In this document: positions 34,062-43,188 of the stretch, in pieces
How the letters are laid out: each line of letters opens with the position of its first letter
Numbering within the stretch: position 1 is the stretch's first letter
Assembly: GCA_034505795.1 (NCBI GenBank)
Contig: JAPDQM010000012.1
Coordinates: 1-56,651 of the forward strand
DNA from: Thermofontimicrobium_A sp034505795
Lineage (GTDB): Bacteria > Zhuqueibacterota > Zhuqueibacteria > Thermofontimicrobiales > Thermofontimicrobiaceae
Reading direction: 5' to 3'
DNA length: 56,651 nt
Made by a program: the position numbers and the translations under genes
Notes under the pieces: generated by a model
What the model saw: only the letters and a program-made list of their open reading frames with translations
What the model was told of the DNA's origin: nothing
Database searches by the model: none

Positions 34062-35528
34062 ATGAAACGATTTACCTCATTTAGCGCCATTGTACTGGTC
34101 TTATTTATTACCGGCTCTGTCTTTGCATCAGGTGTGGCTCTTACGGGCATCGGCGCCAGAGCCACAGCATTGGGGGGCAATTTCCGCGCGATTTCCAACG
34201 ATTGGAGCGCCATGTACTGGAACCCAGCCGGCATTGCTCAGATTAAGGGCTTCCATGTCGGCGGAAGTTTTGAATTGGTCATGCCGGGCTCGAAGTTCAC
34301 CCTCGCGCAATATGCGCTTCCATTTGGGGTTTATAAAACTGAAGAATTTGAAAATGAACCCAAAACTTTCCCGATTCCGGCTGCTGGTATCGTTTACGGC
34401 ACCGAAAAAATGAGCTTCGGCCTGAGCTTCTTTGCACCGTTTGGATTGGGCGCCAAGTGGGACGCCATGAACACCGAGGCTTACAATCCAGCATATCCTG
34501 CGTTTGATTTTGAAGATGACCTGAAAGTAATCGATATCCATCCGAGCTTCGCTTATCAGGTCAATGATAAACTATCCTTGGGCGTTGGCTTTAGTTTCGT
34601 TTTGACGAACATTCTTATTCGCAAGCCCACGACCACTCCTAACCCGCTGCTGGCCGATCCTGCCAATGCTGCACTCAAAGCTGGCGTATTAGCTCCATTG
34701 GGATTAAGCGCCGCCACGTATAATTATATTCTTACCGAAACTAAGCTGGAGGGCGATGGTACAGGCTTTGGTTTTAATTTCGGTTTGAAGTACAAATTAA
34801 CAGACTGCCTCTCGCTTGGGTTATCTGGCAATTATTACAACGATATTTCACTCGATGGCAAAATCAGCGCTGCAACGTATTATGCGAAAACCGCTGATCA
34901 AATATTTGCTACGCTACAGTCATCGCTTAACACCATGGTTCAAGGCGGCATGATTACAGCCGCACAGGCCCAACAGATTCTTGGTGTTTATAGTGGCCAA
35001 AAGCAGGTCCTCTATGACAATGCCAAAGGCGATGCCACACTTCCTTTACCAATGACTCTTGGTGGCGGCCTGGCATTCACTGGTGTAAAGAATTTGCTCC
35101 TCAGCGCCGATGTGTCCTGGACGCAATGGTCGGCCTGGGATGTTATCCCCATTGAAATGGAAAATGGTTCTAAGATGGAATTGGTTGAAAATTGGAAGGA
35201 TGGCATTCGAGTGGGACTCGGTGCTGAATACACCGTATTTGCTCCATTCAAATTACGTGCCGGATATTACACCGAGCCATCGGCTATTCCCGATGAAACT
35301 TTAACCATTACCATCCCGGACATTAGCCGCCGCCATGCCATTAGCTTTGGCGCTAGCTATTGCCTCGGTCCATTGAGCCTTTTTGCCAGTTATGAGAAAA
35401 TTTTCATCGGCGATCGAACCGTTAACGACTGGGTCATGGCTCAGGACAAGAGAAGTTTCGACAATATGGCCGGCACCTACAAAATGAACGTGGATAACAT
35501 CATGTTTGGTTTGGGTTATAATTTCTAA
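34062..35528 (+). CDS. OmpP1/FadL-family outer-membrane long-chain fatty acid transporter
   Basis: Passive outer-membrane channel for long-chain fatty acids and other hydrophobic compounds. The 488-aa protein has a signal peptide ending near FASG, then the family N-terminal hatch SGVALTGIGARATALGG and NDWSAMYWNPAGIAQI (NPAG motif), the FFAPFGLGAKWD loop and DVSWTQWSAWDV, with a C-terminal strand MFGLGYNF ending in Phe as in barrel proteins. AGGGAGGTTAAG precedes the ATG. Followed by a strong terminator. It fits the beta-oxidation block 7 kb away, although not in one operon. Confidence 0.93.
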   Translation: MKRFTSFSAIVLVLFITGSVFASGVALTGIGARATALGGNFRAISNDWSAMYWNPAGIAQIKGFHVGGSFELVMPGSKFTLAQYALPFGVYKTEEFENEPKTFPIPAAGIVYGTEKMSFGLSFFAPFGLGAKWDAMNTEAYNPAYPAFDFEDDLKVIDIHPSFAYQVNDKLSLGVGFSFVLTNILIRKPTTTPNPLLADPANAALKAGVLAPLGLSAATYNYILTETKLEGDGTGFGFNFGLKYKLTDCLSLGLSGNYYNDISLDGKISAATYYAKTADQIFATLQSSLNTMVQGGMITAAQAQQILGVYSGQKQVLYDNAKGDATLPLPMTLGGGLAFTGVKNLLLSADVSWTQWSAWDVIPIEMENGSKMELVENWKDGIRVGLGAEYTVFAPFKLRAGYYTEPSAIPDETLTITIPDISRRHAISFGASYCLGPLSLFASYEKIFIGDRTVNDWVMAQDKRSFDNMAGTYKMNVDNIMFGLGYNF

Positions 35529-35560
35529 GCACCTTCCATCCTTATTCACCATAAACCAGA

Positions 35561-35596
35561 ACCCCTCTGATGAAGCGTCAGAGGGGTTTTGTTTTT
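35561..35596 (+). terminator. Intrinsic terminator after the FadL gene
   Basis: ACCCCTCTGA (35561-35570), 7-nt loop, TCAGAGGGGT (35578-35587), then TTTGTTTTT. The 10-bp stem is perfect. Confidence 0.92.
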
Positions 35597-35634
35597 GGTT
35601 TTGTTTTTAGTTTTTTTCATATCCATTTGCAGAA

Positions 35635-36420
35635 TCACCAGATTGTTTCCAGCCCTGGATACTTTTTCGCTGCCGTTACTGTCTCCTGCAGCCAATCCAG
35701 CCAATGATCCTCAATCAAGCGCATATTCGATGTCACCAGCAACATCAATTCAGGATGCCGATCGATCTCGGCCCGAATAATCGCTGGGGGCGTTAGAGTT
35801 GAAAGATGGAGCAAACTGCGCACCAGCGGAAAGAGGCGATATTCCTCCTGTGCCGCCTGTTCGATAAAGTTCGAACCATAGAGTTGACAAAATCGATCCA
35901 ATCCCGGCGTCAATTGCTGAGGGTCAATATAATAAATAAAACCGACCTGAGCGGCAATTTCCGCAAAATGATCATGTAAATACTCCGCTGCGGTTTCCAA
36001 TAGGGGCACCAGTTGCTCTCGATAGGCCCGCAATACCAGGATGTCCAGAGCACATTGCAGAATGCGGCGCCGGGGTACAGGTAGCGGGATACTGAGATTC
36101 ACCTGGTGTGCCACTCGTTCGATGAAGCCGTTTTTGGGCTGGGTGCCATAGTCCCCATCGAACGTGATGGTACCCAAAGTAGAATAGTTATCGCAAAGAA
36201 TGTGGAACAGCGCACCCCACCCCAACAGTCCGATATTGGTATGAGACTTGAAAATGCTTAAATCGTGCGCAAGGGCCTGATACTTCGAACGCCCCAAATG
36301 GGTGATAAAATCCGGCATAATATTGCCCAACACCAATTCAATCCGATCCGCCTCTTTTAATTTCGTTGAGGCCATTGCACCCGCCAGGTGCAATAGCAGG
36401 CTGTGTGTGAAGGTTAACAT
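35635..36420 (-). CDS. Uncharacterised protein, zinc-dependent phospholipase C-like histidine/aspartate pattern
   Basis: A 261-aa soluble-looking protein. Conserved-looking motifs are FTHSLLLHLAGAM at the start, LGNIMPDFITHLGRS near residue 32, SHTNIGLLGWGALFHILCDN near 59-78. Such spaced His and Asp residues (H...PD...H...H...D) recall zinc-dependent phospholipase C-like proteins, but the match is weak. The C-terminal part is helical. It appears leaderless: the -10 TATATT lies 6 nt before the ATG and no ribosome binding site is present. Convergent with FadL. Function unknown; a hydrolase is possible. Confidence 0.65.
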   Translation of the reverse strand: MLTFTHSLLLHLAGAMASTKLKEADRIELVLGNIMPDFITHLGRSKYQALAHDLSIFKSHTNIGLLGWGALFHILCDNYSTLGTITFDGDYGTQPKNGFIERVAHQVNLSIPLPVPRRRILQCALDILVLRAYREQLVPLLETAAEYLHDHFAEIAAQVGFIYYIDPQQLTPGLDRFCQLYGSNFIEQAAQEEYRLFPLVRSLLHLSTLTPPAIIRAEIDRHPELMLLVTSNMRLIEDHWLDWLQETVTAAKKYPGLETIW

Positions 36421-36426
36421 GATTTA

Positions 36427-36454
36427 AATATACATCATTTTTCCTATTTTGCAA
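36427..36454 (-). promoter_or_regulatory. Promoter giving a probably leaderless mRNA
   Basis: Minus strand: TTGCAA (36454-36449), 16-nt spacer, TATATT (36432-36427). The expected start is near 36420, the A of the ATG of the downstream gene. It lies immediately after the tail of the terminator of the upstream gene. Confidence 0.55.
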
Positions 36455-36456
36455 CA

Positions 36457-36501
36457 AAATAATAAAGCCCTGAACCCGGCACAATCCACCCGATTCAGGG
36501 C
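36457..36501 (-). terminator. Intrinsic terminator after the barrel-TPR gene
   Basis: Read on the minus strand, GCCCTGAA (36501-36494) pairs with TTCAGGGC (36474-36467) and is followed by TTTATTATTTT. It ends the gene whose stop codon is at 36555. Confidence 0.8.
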
Positions 36502-36554
36502 CTATAGAGTAAATTGATATATGAGAAAACTGAAATACTATTTGACCTCAGTGC

Positions 36555-37877
36555 TTATCGAATACTTTCAGCATATTGCTGGGCTTTCTGAAAATATTCG
36601 CTGTCGGGATATTCCGACATCAATTTATCGAACATTTGTTTGGCGAGTTCCCTTTGGTCCAGTTTGATATAGCTCCGCCCCATCATTAGCAATGCATCGT
36701 CTCGTTTGAACGATTGATCGTATGCCATCACTCGTTTAAACGCATCCAATGCCTGGCTATAATCGCCCTGACCAAAGTAGCATTCTCCCAGCCAATATTG
36801 GCAATTGCTGGCCAATCTATGCGTGGGACTGGTCTCTAACAGCGAATTGAAAAGGTAGATCGCAGCCTCAAATTCATGAGAGTAATAATGCTGCAATGCC
36901 TGCTCATAGCTGGCGGAAAAATCGGAAAGATCGGCATTCAGCGATGTTTCTAACGATCCCCCACGTTTGCGGAGATTATTTTCAAGCTGGGCGATCTTCT
37001 CTTTGCGCACCGTCAGTTGAGTTTTTAGTTCTTCAATCTCCAGTTCCTTTTGTCGAATTGCGTCACTAAGTTGATCGACCCGTGATTTGAGCTTGATATA
37101 CTCCTCCATGGCCATATTGGCATTCGAGGCCTCATTGTAATTATCCAGACCTTCCACCAGTGCGTTCAATTCATCATCGGGCGAATCCTGATTCCCTTCA
37201 TCGCCAATTTCATCCAACGGCGATTTTTCGGTTAACTCAACATTCGATGAAGAACCGCCGCCGAATGTTGGTGCTAAATAATAGGTGATGCCGGCCCTAA
37301 AATTCAGATAATTGTCATTGCCCGATTTGGTTTTGTTATTATCCAGATCATCGCCCGTGGTCATTCGATAATCGACATAGCAATCAAAGGCTAAGGTGGG
37401 ATTGATGCGAGCTTCAAATCCGCCGCCAATGAAAAACGCGGCGTCACCGTAGCCGCCCAGAAAACGGCCTGGAAGTGAATTATTGTTGGGCCCATTATAA
37501 TTGAAATAAAATAATCCCACCCCAGCATGCGCATAGGGGACAAAATTGCCTTGCGACAGCAAATTGACGCCGCCTCGAAGGTCCAATGTGATCAAATCCG
37601 TCGAGAAAGTGGATTTGCCGAACAACTCCGGCGAATCATTCAACTCACCGTAACCGAGGGCCAGCGTGGAAAAAAATTGAGGGCTTAATTTGTACTTGGC
37701 GTAAACTTCCATGCCAAAGCCCACACCGCCATCATCGGTCTCACAATAGATTTTTTGCCCGCCCAGATTGAAACCCACTCCCAGGCGTCCAGCCGATAAG
37801 CCCTGGGCCTGAATTGTGGTGTTTACAACCATAGTCAATAGGACAATAGATGCCATACCTAAACGTTGCCAATTCAT
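36555..37877 (-). CDS. Outer-membrane beta-barrel fused to coiled coil and CpoB/YbgF-like TPR domain
   Basis: The 440-aa protein has a signal peptide (to TTIQAQG) and a beta-barrel region rich in Gly and aromatics (residues 28-205, e.g. VGFNLGGQKIYCETDDGG, LNFRAGITYYLAP). An acidic linker (about 206-255) follows, then a coiled coil (YIKLKSRVDQLSDAIRQKEL to about 305). TPRs come last at 320-440 with QYWLGECYFGQGDYSQALD, DALLMMGRSYIKLDQRELA and LMSEYPDSEYFQ, the YbgF/CpoB style. It may tether a periplasmic TPR scaffold to the outer membrane. A terminator follows. Confidence 0.75.
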   Translation of the reverse strand: MNWQRLGMASIVLLTMVVNTTIQAQGLSAGRLGVGFNLGGQKIYCETDDGGVGFGMEVYAKYKLSPQFFSTLALGYGELNDSPELFGKSTFSTDLITLDLRGGVNLLSQGNFVPYAHAGVGLFYFNYNGPNNNSLPGRFLGGYGDAAFFIGGGFEARINPTLAFDCYVDYRMTTGDDLDNNKTKSGNDNYLNFRAGITYYLAPTFGGGSSSNVELTEKSPLDEIGDEGNQDSPDDELNALVEGLDNYNEASNANMAMEEYIKLKSRVDQLSDAIRQKELEIEELKTQLTVRKEKIAQLENNLRKRGGSLETSLNADLSDFSASYEQALQHYYSHEFEAAIYLFNSLLETSPTHRLASNCQYWLGECYFGQGDYSQALDAFKRVMAYDQSFKRDDALLMMGRSYIKLDQRELAKQMFDKLMSEYPDSEYFQKAQQYAESIR

Positions 37878-37956
37878 TTTTTGCTCCTATTCTTCCCCCC
37901 CAACTTCCCTGCTTGTTTTGTGAAGCGATCATTTCATCTGCTGACGCCGGTTCTCC

Positions 37957-38496
37957 TCAATTATAATCAAAATACTCTTTCAAGTCCAATGGCACCACAT
38001 TATGCAAGGAGATTTTTTTATCCGAGTAAGTATTATATGCTTGTATTAATTTATCAATTTTATCCTTGGTTGCCTTGATGGTGGTAATAGTATTGGGACT
38101 GCCTTGTGGAACCTGCTGGAGCCGTCGCCGCAGTTCTAATATCGTATCACCAATTTGCTCGAAATAATAGGTGCTCATAGAGCTATTGATCAAATCATCT
38201 ACCTGCGCCTTAATTTCTTGCTCCCGCTCCGCCAGATACTTTAAGGTATTCTTGAGATGAAATAGATTTAGATCTCGAATTAATTTCTCATCCCGGCCTT
38301 GATAAATCAGCGAAGAGGGCTGGCGATGATAATATTCTGTCTTCATTGCCACATTGGAAAGTAGATAATGTTCGACGACCACTCGCTCGCTCAACGTCAG
38401 CTCTCGATGGGAAGCATACTGCAGCGAGTTCATCTCTTTGGAATAATCAACCTTTACCAGGAGGTCAGCAAATGAAAAATACAACAGCTCTTTCAT
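37957..38496 (-). CDS. Protein of unknown function, helical
   Basis: A 179-aa product starting MKELLYFSFADLLVKVDYSK; not recognised. It is rich in charged residues and predicted helical: LIRDLNLFHLKNTLKYLAER, EIKAQVDDLINSSM, ILELRRRLQQV, IKATKDKIDKLIQAY. No signal peptide or membrane segment. The frame opens with TTG at 38505; ATG 38496 is used here, but neither has a well-spaced ribosome binding site (GGGAT lies 12 nt before the ATG). It lies upstream of the barrel-TPR gene on the same strand with an 80-nt gap. Confidence 0.6.
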   Translation of the reverse strand: MKELLYFSFADLLVKVDYSKEMNSLQYASHRELTLSERVVVEHYLLSNVAMKTEYYHRQPSSLIYQGRDEKLIRDLNLFHLKNTLKYLAEREQEIKAQVDDLINSSMSTYYFEQIGDTILELRRRLQQVPQGSPNTITTIKATKDKIDKLIQAYNTYSDKKISLHNVVPLDLKEYFDYN

Positions 38497-39137
38497 CTTT
38501 TTCAATAATCCCGTAATTTTGATTTTTCGGACAGAGATCAGGGCTTATCTTTACAAACATCATGCCATTCATACCGATAAAGATGAATAGGACAACAATC
38601 AATGAATTTATCAGTTAGCGATACATCCTATCTCCTAACATCAGACCTGTCATTAACATAATGTATTGCACCAAAACAAACGTATCGTAATGAATCACTT
38701 CAAATAGAAAATAGCAAATCCCCACCGGTCGCTTTCCCTGAACCGGTCACGCATTGCGAATTCTAAACCCCAACGAATATCAATAGGTTTAGCGTTAATA
38801 CCAACGACCATACCATTCGCCACGGTAAGTGAATCCCTGGCCTAAGCTCTCGTCCCTCAATTTTTCCATATTGATCGCAACCTTCTGGCCTGCAGCCAAT
38901 CGGCTGAGAGAGCAAGCGACAGCTTATATCACGCCAAATTGGAAGTTAGTAAACTGGCGAATTCGCCAACCGAAGTTAGCTCACAATCACAAAAGGCATG
39001 CGCTCTAGATTACTTACCCAGGTCAGGCCATAAAAATCAGCAAAAATCATTCTGGGAATGGCTGATATGGAAGAAAATTGTCCGCCAGGTGATAAAAATC
39101 TGAACTATACCCAAACAGGGATTATCCAGCGAATGAA
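38497..39137. other. Long intergenic region without a recognised gene
   Basis: About 640 nt between the helical unknown protein and shikimate kinase. Frames are short and stop-rich on both strands. An ACCGGT repeat occurs at 38733-38738 and again about 15 nt later, forming a weak palindrome. No tRNA, terminator or clear promoter was recognised. Confidence 0.6.
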
Positions 39138-39806
39138 TCACCTGCCGGTGGAATGGTCGGGCGCAGCAACGGTAGCCGCGGCAGAGATAACATGCTCCCG
39201 GCGATAGCTCTCCAGAAATAACAAAATTTCCTGGACTATCTGCGGCACAGTTTTGTGGGTCGAATCAATCATGATATCGGACTCTTCATAGCCCGATTTT
39301 CGGATGAGCATGAGCGATTCGATCCGGCGGTAGATTTGATGATCATTGGTGAGAATCCGCCCGCTGCGATCTGGGCCGGCGATCAACTGTCGTTTGTCGC
39401 TGTCGACGATGCGTTTCCAGATTTCTTCGGGGGTTGAGAACAGACAAATGGTCACTCCTCTTTTTTTGACAACCTCCAGGTTTTCATCCTCCAGCAAGGT
39501 GCCGCCACCGAGCGCGATGACAGCATTTTCCTTTTGTGATAACTCGGCCAGCACCGTCTTCTCGATTTCCCGAAAGAAAGCACCGCCTTCTTGTTGAAAA
39601 ATATCGGCAATTCGTTTTCCCAGACGGGCTTCGATTTCCAGGTCAAGATCAAAAAAATCGCGATGTAAGGCTTGCGCCAGGGCAAATCCGACGGTTGTTT
39701 TGCCACTGGCCATAAAACCAGTCAAATAAATCAGTGAAGGCACTGTCGAAGACATTGCCAATTCAAGCTGGGCGTCTGGCTGTGGTTGTGGTTGCGGAAT
39801 TGACAT
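39138..39806 (-). CDS. aroK: Shikimate kinase with short terminal extensions
   Basis: Phosphorylates shikimate at the 3-OH for aromatic amino acid synthesis. Motifs: P-loop LTGFMASGKTTVGFALA, the DxD region FFDLDLEIEARLGKRIADIF, FREIEKTVLAEL and IALGGGTLLEDE, all in the family order. An N-terminal Pro/Gln-rich tail (about 20 residues, PQPQPQPD) precedes the core and about 20 residues follow it. Starts at 39821 (TTG), 39806 (ATG) and 39755 (ATG) are possible; none has a clear ribosome binding site and 39806 is used here. No other aro gene is nearby. Confidence 0.88.
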   Translation of the reverse strand: MSIPQPQPQPDAQLELAMSSTVPSLIYLTGFMASGKTTVGFALAQALHRDFFDLDLEIEARLGKRIADIFQQEGGAFFREIEKTVLAELSQKENAVIALGGGTLLEDENLEVVKKRGVTICLFSTPEEIWKRIVDSDKRQLIAGPDRSGRILTNDHQIYRRIESLMLIRKSGYEESDIMIDSTHKTVPQIVQEILLFLESYRREHVISAAATVAAPDHSTGR

Positions 39807-40022
39807 CGCTGGACTTTTCAATAAAAATTACAATTGGATTTTAGCACTGTTCGATCAGATTTGAAGGTCAGTTGGATTCATGTCTCTGTTGAAAATCTAA
39901 GCAAATTTTTAGCACCAACAAACAGATGAAACCAGCGCGCATTAATGATTGGCCATGAAACAGGTAACGCCAATAGCAAATTGATTTACAACGCAAACAA
40001 AATCTCCAATTAATCTAACGGA

Positions 40023-41363
40023 TCAGTGTTGTGCTTTCGATTTGTTCTTTTTATCCTTTTTTAGGGGCTTTTCGCTGGTATGCATTTTCATCTTTTTGAT
40101 TTGTTCATTTTTTTTCAACTCATTGATGCGTTTCTGAGTAATGGCGATTCGTTTCTCCATATCCTTTGGCGCTAATTCTAAAAAACGGCTGTAGCTATAA
40201 AAAGCCTTTTTGAACTGACCCAGATTATCCTGCGCCAGGGCCATGTTTAACCAGGATTCATAGTATTCAGGATTGATTTGAGTGGCGCGTTCATAACATT
40301 TGATCGCATCCCTGGTACGCCCAATTTTGGCCAGCACTACGCCCAAATTGTTCCAGGCAGTGATAAACTCGGAATTGATTTTGATCGCCTTTTCATAGGC
40401 GCGAATCGCCTCCTGATGACGATCTAATTTTGACAGGATATTTCCCATGCGATAGAAAGCCTGGGAATGCGCAGGATTCAATTTGACTACCTGTTCATAA
40501 CAATGCAACGCCTCCACCTCTTTGTTGATCCGCTGCAAACAGATTCCTTTGTAGTACCAGGACTCATATAGCCGACCATAGATCGTAATAGATTTGTCGT
40601 AACTATCAATCGCTTCTTCCAATCGATTCATTTTATAGAGCACGGTAGCACTACAGTACCACACTTCATAATCATCCGGTACAAAATTAGCGGCGGCTTG
40701 GTATTTAGCCAGCGCTTCTTCAAATTTTTTTTGTTTTTCTAATGCGACCCCCTGATTAAGAAGCCCTTCATGCAATTGGGGTTGCAGCTCTACCGCTTTT
40801 TCGGCCACCACCAACGCATCTTCAAACTGCCCCAATTTCAATAGCACGCCGCTTTGATTAAGATACCCGATCGCTGTTTCAACCCAGCTCGTCGACAGGT
40901 CATATTTCTCCAACGCTTCTTTATATCGTCCCCGGATAAATTCACTATTCCCCAGTTTTAACATTTCAAACGCCTGCAACCGATCCTGCGCCGGTATTTG
41001 TTTATGTTTCTCGATTTCGCTCTTGATCCATTTCTCATCACCAATCAATTTATAATGTTCGTTGCCGATGCCATCAACAAGATATTTTAAGCGCCGCTGA
41101 ATCTGAACTTCAGAAATATCCTCCTTAAAATCCCGAAACGTAAAAACAATATTGGTAATGAATACGACAACTAACATCGAAAACAGCAATAAGATATTGG
41201 TGGGATTCAGCAATTTCATCAACTCCAGGTAGACGCAAATGCCGACAATGATGAGTCCCACTACATTGATTGGCAGGTAAGCCCAAAACTTTAGTCGAAG
41301 GCCGATAAAGATCAAAAACAAAAAAAAAGCTGCCAATAAGCCATTAATGATTAAGAAATACAT
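40023..41363 (-). CDS. Membrane-anchored TPR protein
   Basis: A 446-aa protein with two or three membrane segments in residues 1-78 (YFLIINGLLAAFFLFLIFI, YLPINVVGLIIVGICVYL, ILLLFSMLVVVFITNIVF), then about nine TPRs between residues 130 and 400 in the classical 34-residue form (e.g. AIRAYEKAIKINSEFITAWN, NLGVVLAKIGRTRDAIKCYE). A Lys-rich tail (KKDKKNKSKAQH) ends it. Likely a cytoplasmic-face protein-interaction scaffold. The ATG follows AAGGAGCAATCGCTGC. Transcribed alone from the consensus promoter at 41481-41509. Confidence 0.85.
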   Translation of the reverse strand: MYFLIINGLLAAFFLFLIFIGLRLKFWAYLPINVVGLIIVGICVYLELMKLLNPTNILLLFSMLVVVFITNIVFTFRDFKEDISEVQIQRRLKYLVDGIGNEHYKLIGDEKWIKSEIEKHKQIPAQDRLQAFEMLKLGNSEFIRGRYKEALEKYDLSTSWVETAIGYLNQSGVLLKLGQFEDALVVAEKAVELQPQLHEGLLNQGVALEKQKKFEEALAKYQAAANFVPDDYEVWYCSATVLYKMNRLEEAIDSYDKSITIYGRLYESWYYKGICLQRINKEVEALHCYEQVVKLNPAHSQAFYRMGNILSKLDRHQEAIRAYEKAIKINSEFITAWNNLGVVLAKIGRTRDAIKCYERATQINPEYYESWLNMALAQDNLGQFKKAFYSYSRFLELAPKDMEKRIAITQKRINELKKNEQIKKMKMHTSEKPLKKDKKNKSKAQH

Positions 41364-41480
41364 GCAGCGATTGCTCCTTTGTCATAGTGTTCCGGGACCG
41401 AGTTTCGACTTCACAATGCCAATTCCACACGGCTCAGCGGCCCATCTGCCTGCGGGTCAGAAGTCAATTTTGGCACAGGA

Positions 41481-41509
41481 AATATACTAATTTTTCAAAG
41501 CGATGTCAA
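41481..41509 (-). promoter_or_regulatory. Sigma-70 promoter of the membrane TPR gene
   Basis: Minus strand: TTGACA (41509-41504), 17-nt spacer, TATATT (41486-41481), with a leader of about 110 nt. The rest of 41364-41729 contains only this promoter and the terminator at 41621-41663. Confidence 0.75.
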
Positions 41510-41620
41510 GCAATAATTGAGGCTAATTATATAGTAGCGGAAAGATTAGATCAGCAATCTCGGTGCACAAATCATTTTGGGAAGCCATAACCTGGAGGAC
41601 TCGCGCATGCACTGGCGGAT

Positions 41621-41663
41621 AAATAAATGGCCTCCCGCTAAATTACCCGCTCACGAGAGGCCA
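41621..41663 (-). terminator. Intrinsic terminator after the PspC/LiaF-like pair
   Basis: Minus strand: TGGCCTC (41663-41657), 22-nt loop, GAGGCCA (41634-41628), then TTTATTT. It lies about 65 nt past the stop codon of the LiaF-like gene. Confidence 0.75.
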
Positions 41664-41729
41664 GTAGTTTTGGCTACAAATGATCTATAAGCGCGTGATG
41701 GACCGCCGTGCATTTTTCATTTGGCAAGT

Positions 41730-42266
41730 TCATTGTGGCTCCGGCGGCTGGGGACGGCTGGTCGAGCTCCTCAAACTACCAGCGATGATTCCAATGCCGA
41801 TGATAATCAATAACACCGGCCAATAATTGCTCCAGAGATCCCATATATCAATATAAATTATGTCAAGCTTATCCAGCCAGATGGCGGCACCAAAAAATAA
41901 GAAAATACTGGCAGGAATGAGCACCCCCCAATCGCTGGGTTTGACAAAAAAGAGGGATAGAAAAGCCAATCCCAAAATGACGGCCATGATCGGCCAAATA
42001 TCGCGAACATACCGGTATGGCACCAGATCCCAGTTGCGCAATAGAAACAGCACCCCCATCAATAACAGAATGGTTCCTGGAAATACAGCACCTTTGTTTT
42101 GTCGGTTGATGACTGAACCAAAGAACATAATGCCCAGCCCTACAAATAGAACGGGATAGATCTGGGGCCAGCCAAATGGAATCTCGGTGAGCTTATTGAC
42201 CAATAACAACGCCCCAATAATGATCAAAATCACTCCCGGCCAAACGGACGATTTATGATTGCTCAT
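41730..42266 (-). CDS. Small membrane protein with LiaI/LiaF-like transmembrane region
   Basis: A 178-aa protein with six or more hydrophobic segments: WPGVILIIIGALLLVNKL, IYPVLFVGLGIMFFGSVI, FPGTILLLMGVLFLLRNW, IWPIMAVILGLAFLSLFF, LIPASIFLFFGAAIWLD, YWPVLLIIIGIGIIAG. The repeating W-P-(hydrophobic)-I/L-I-G pattern is that of the LiaF/DUF5668 region. The C-terminus is Ser/Pro rich. ATG 42264-42266 follows AGGAGAAATAGCA; an open frame continues upstream without such a site. It is 28 nt downstream of the PspC gene, fitting a role in envelope-stress response. Confidence 0.8.
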   Translation of the reverse strand: MSNHKSSVWPGVILIIIGALLLVNKLTEIPFGWPQIYPVLFVGLGIMFFGSVINRQNKGAVFPGTILLLMGVLFLLRNWDLVPYRYVRDIWPIMAVILGLAFLSLFFVKPSDWGVLIPASIFLFFGAAIWLDKLDIIYIDIWDLWSNYWPVLLIIIGIGIIAGSLRSSTSRPQPPEPQ

Positions 42267-42294
42267 TGCTATTTCTCCTATAGTCAGAATCATT

Positions 42295-43098
42295 CTATTT
42301 GGCGTTGTCCGGGTTCTCTCCCGGAATTTCCGATGTTTTTTTAATGCGCCGCGGAGCCTTTCGCACCGGAATATCCGTCGGTGAATTGGCGCTAGCGACA
42401 GAAGTTGTCGCGATTGGCTCTTCAGGTACCGCAATCATCCAGATAAAATAGATCAACGCTCCCAGGAAGAAAGACGTGGCGATGGTAAGAAATACCCAGG
42501 CAATGCGGACGATAACTGGATCGGTGTTCAAATTTTGTGCAATGCCCCCGCAAACGCCAGCAATAATTTTTTCCTGCCGTGAACGATACAAACGATTGGG
42601 CGGACCTGATGGACTATCCATAGCTGTCGCGCCTTCCGCTTTCGGTTCCTGATCCCGCCGCCAGGCGATGAAGAGGTAGAGCAAACCAATCAAAATGATA
42701 ATCACCGGCCAAAATCGATCCCAATGATAAAACCAGGGCCGGAAGAAATGCCAATGAAACGGCGGAAAATAGAACCAATCTGCGTGCCGAACTGCAGGCA
42801 ACAGCAAAATTCCCAATAGCACCATCGCCAGGCCCCAGTAGATTGCGGTACTCTGCGGCTTGCGATCAGCGAAGTTTTGAGCTGGATTATCTTTCATCAC
42901 GAACAAGCAGGTCAAATAGAGGATAAATCCGAGCCAGAAACCGGTCAAAAATAGCGCGGCCAACCAAATGATGCGGATGATGGTTGGATCGATATTCAAA
43001 TATTCGGCAAAGCCACCCGCCACACCACCAATAATTCGATTCACTTTTGAACGATAAAGGCGTCGCGGGCCGGTTGTGTTTTCATGATGGATTTCCAT
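42295..43098 (-). CDS. PspC-domain protein with two PspC repeats
   Basis: The 267-aa product carries two PspC domains: residues 13-70 (RRLYRSKVNRIIGGVAGGFA, EYLNIDPTIIRIIWLAALF) and about 170-230 (RLYRSRQEKIIAGVCGGIAQ, NLNTDPVIVRIAWVFLTIA), with further membrane segments between them. PspC proteins sense and counter envelope stress. The C-terminal tail is basic. The neighbouring LiaF-like gene is probably cotranscribed. No PspA gene is in the window. Confidence 0.88.
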   Translation of the reverse strand: MEIHHENTTGPRRLYRSKVNRIIGGVAGGFAEYLNIDPTIIRIIWLAALFLTGFWLGFILYLTCLFVMKDNPAQNFADRKPQSTAIYWGLAMVLLGILLLPAVRHADWFYFPPFHWHFFRPWFYHWDRFWPVIIILIGLLYLFIAWRRDQEPKAEGATAMDSPSGPPNRLYRSRQEKIIAGVCGGIAQNLNTDPVIVRIAWVFLTIATSFFLGALIYFIWMIAVPEEPIATTSVASANSPTDIPVRKAPRRIKKTSEIPGENPDNAK

Positions 43099-43188
43099 GA
43101 TTGATCTCTTCCTTTCTGGCTGAGTTTCAATTTTGAGTTCAGGCTATAAACGAAAAAAGCTTCGATATGTTTCGCCCCTGTCAAAACT

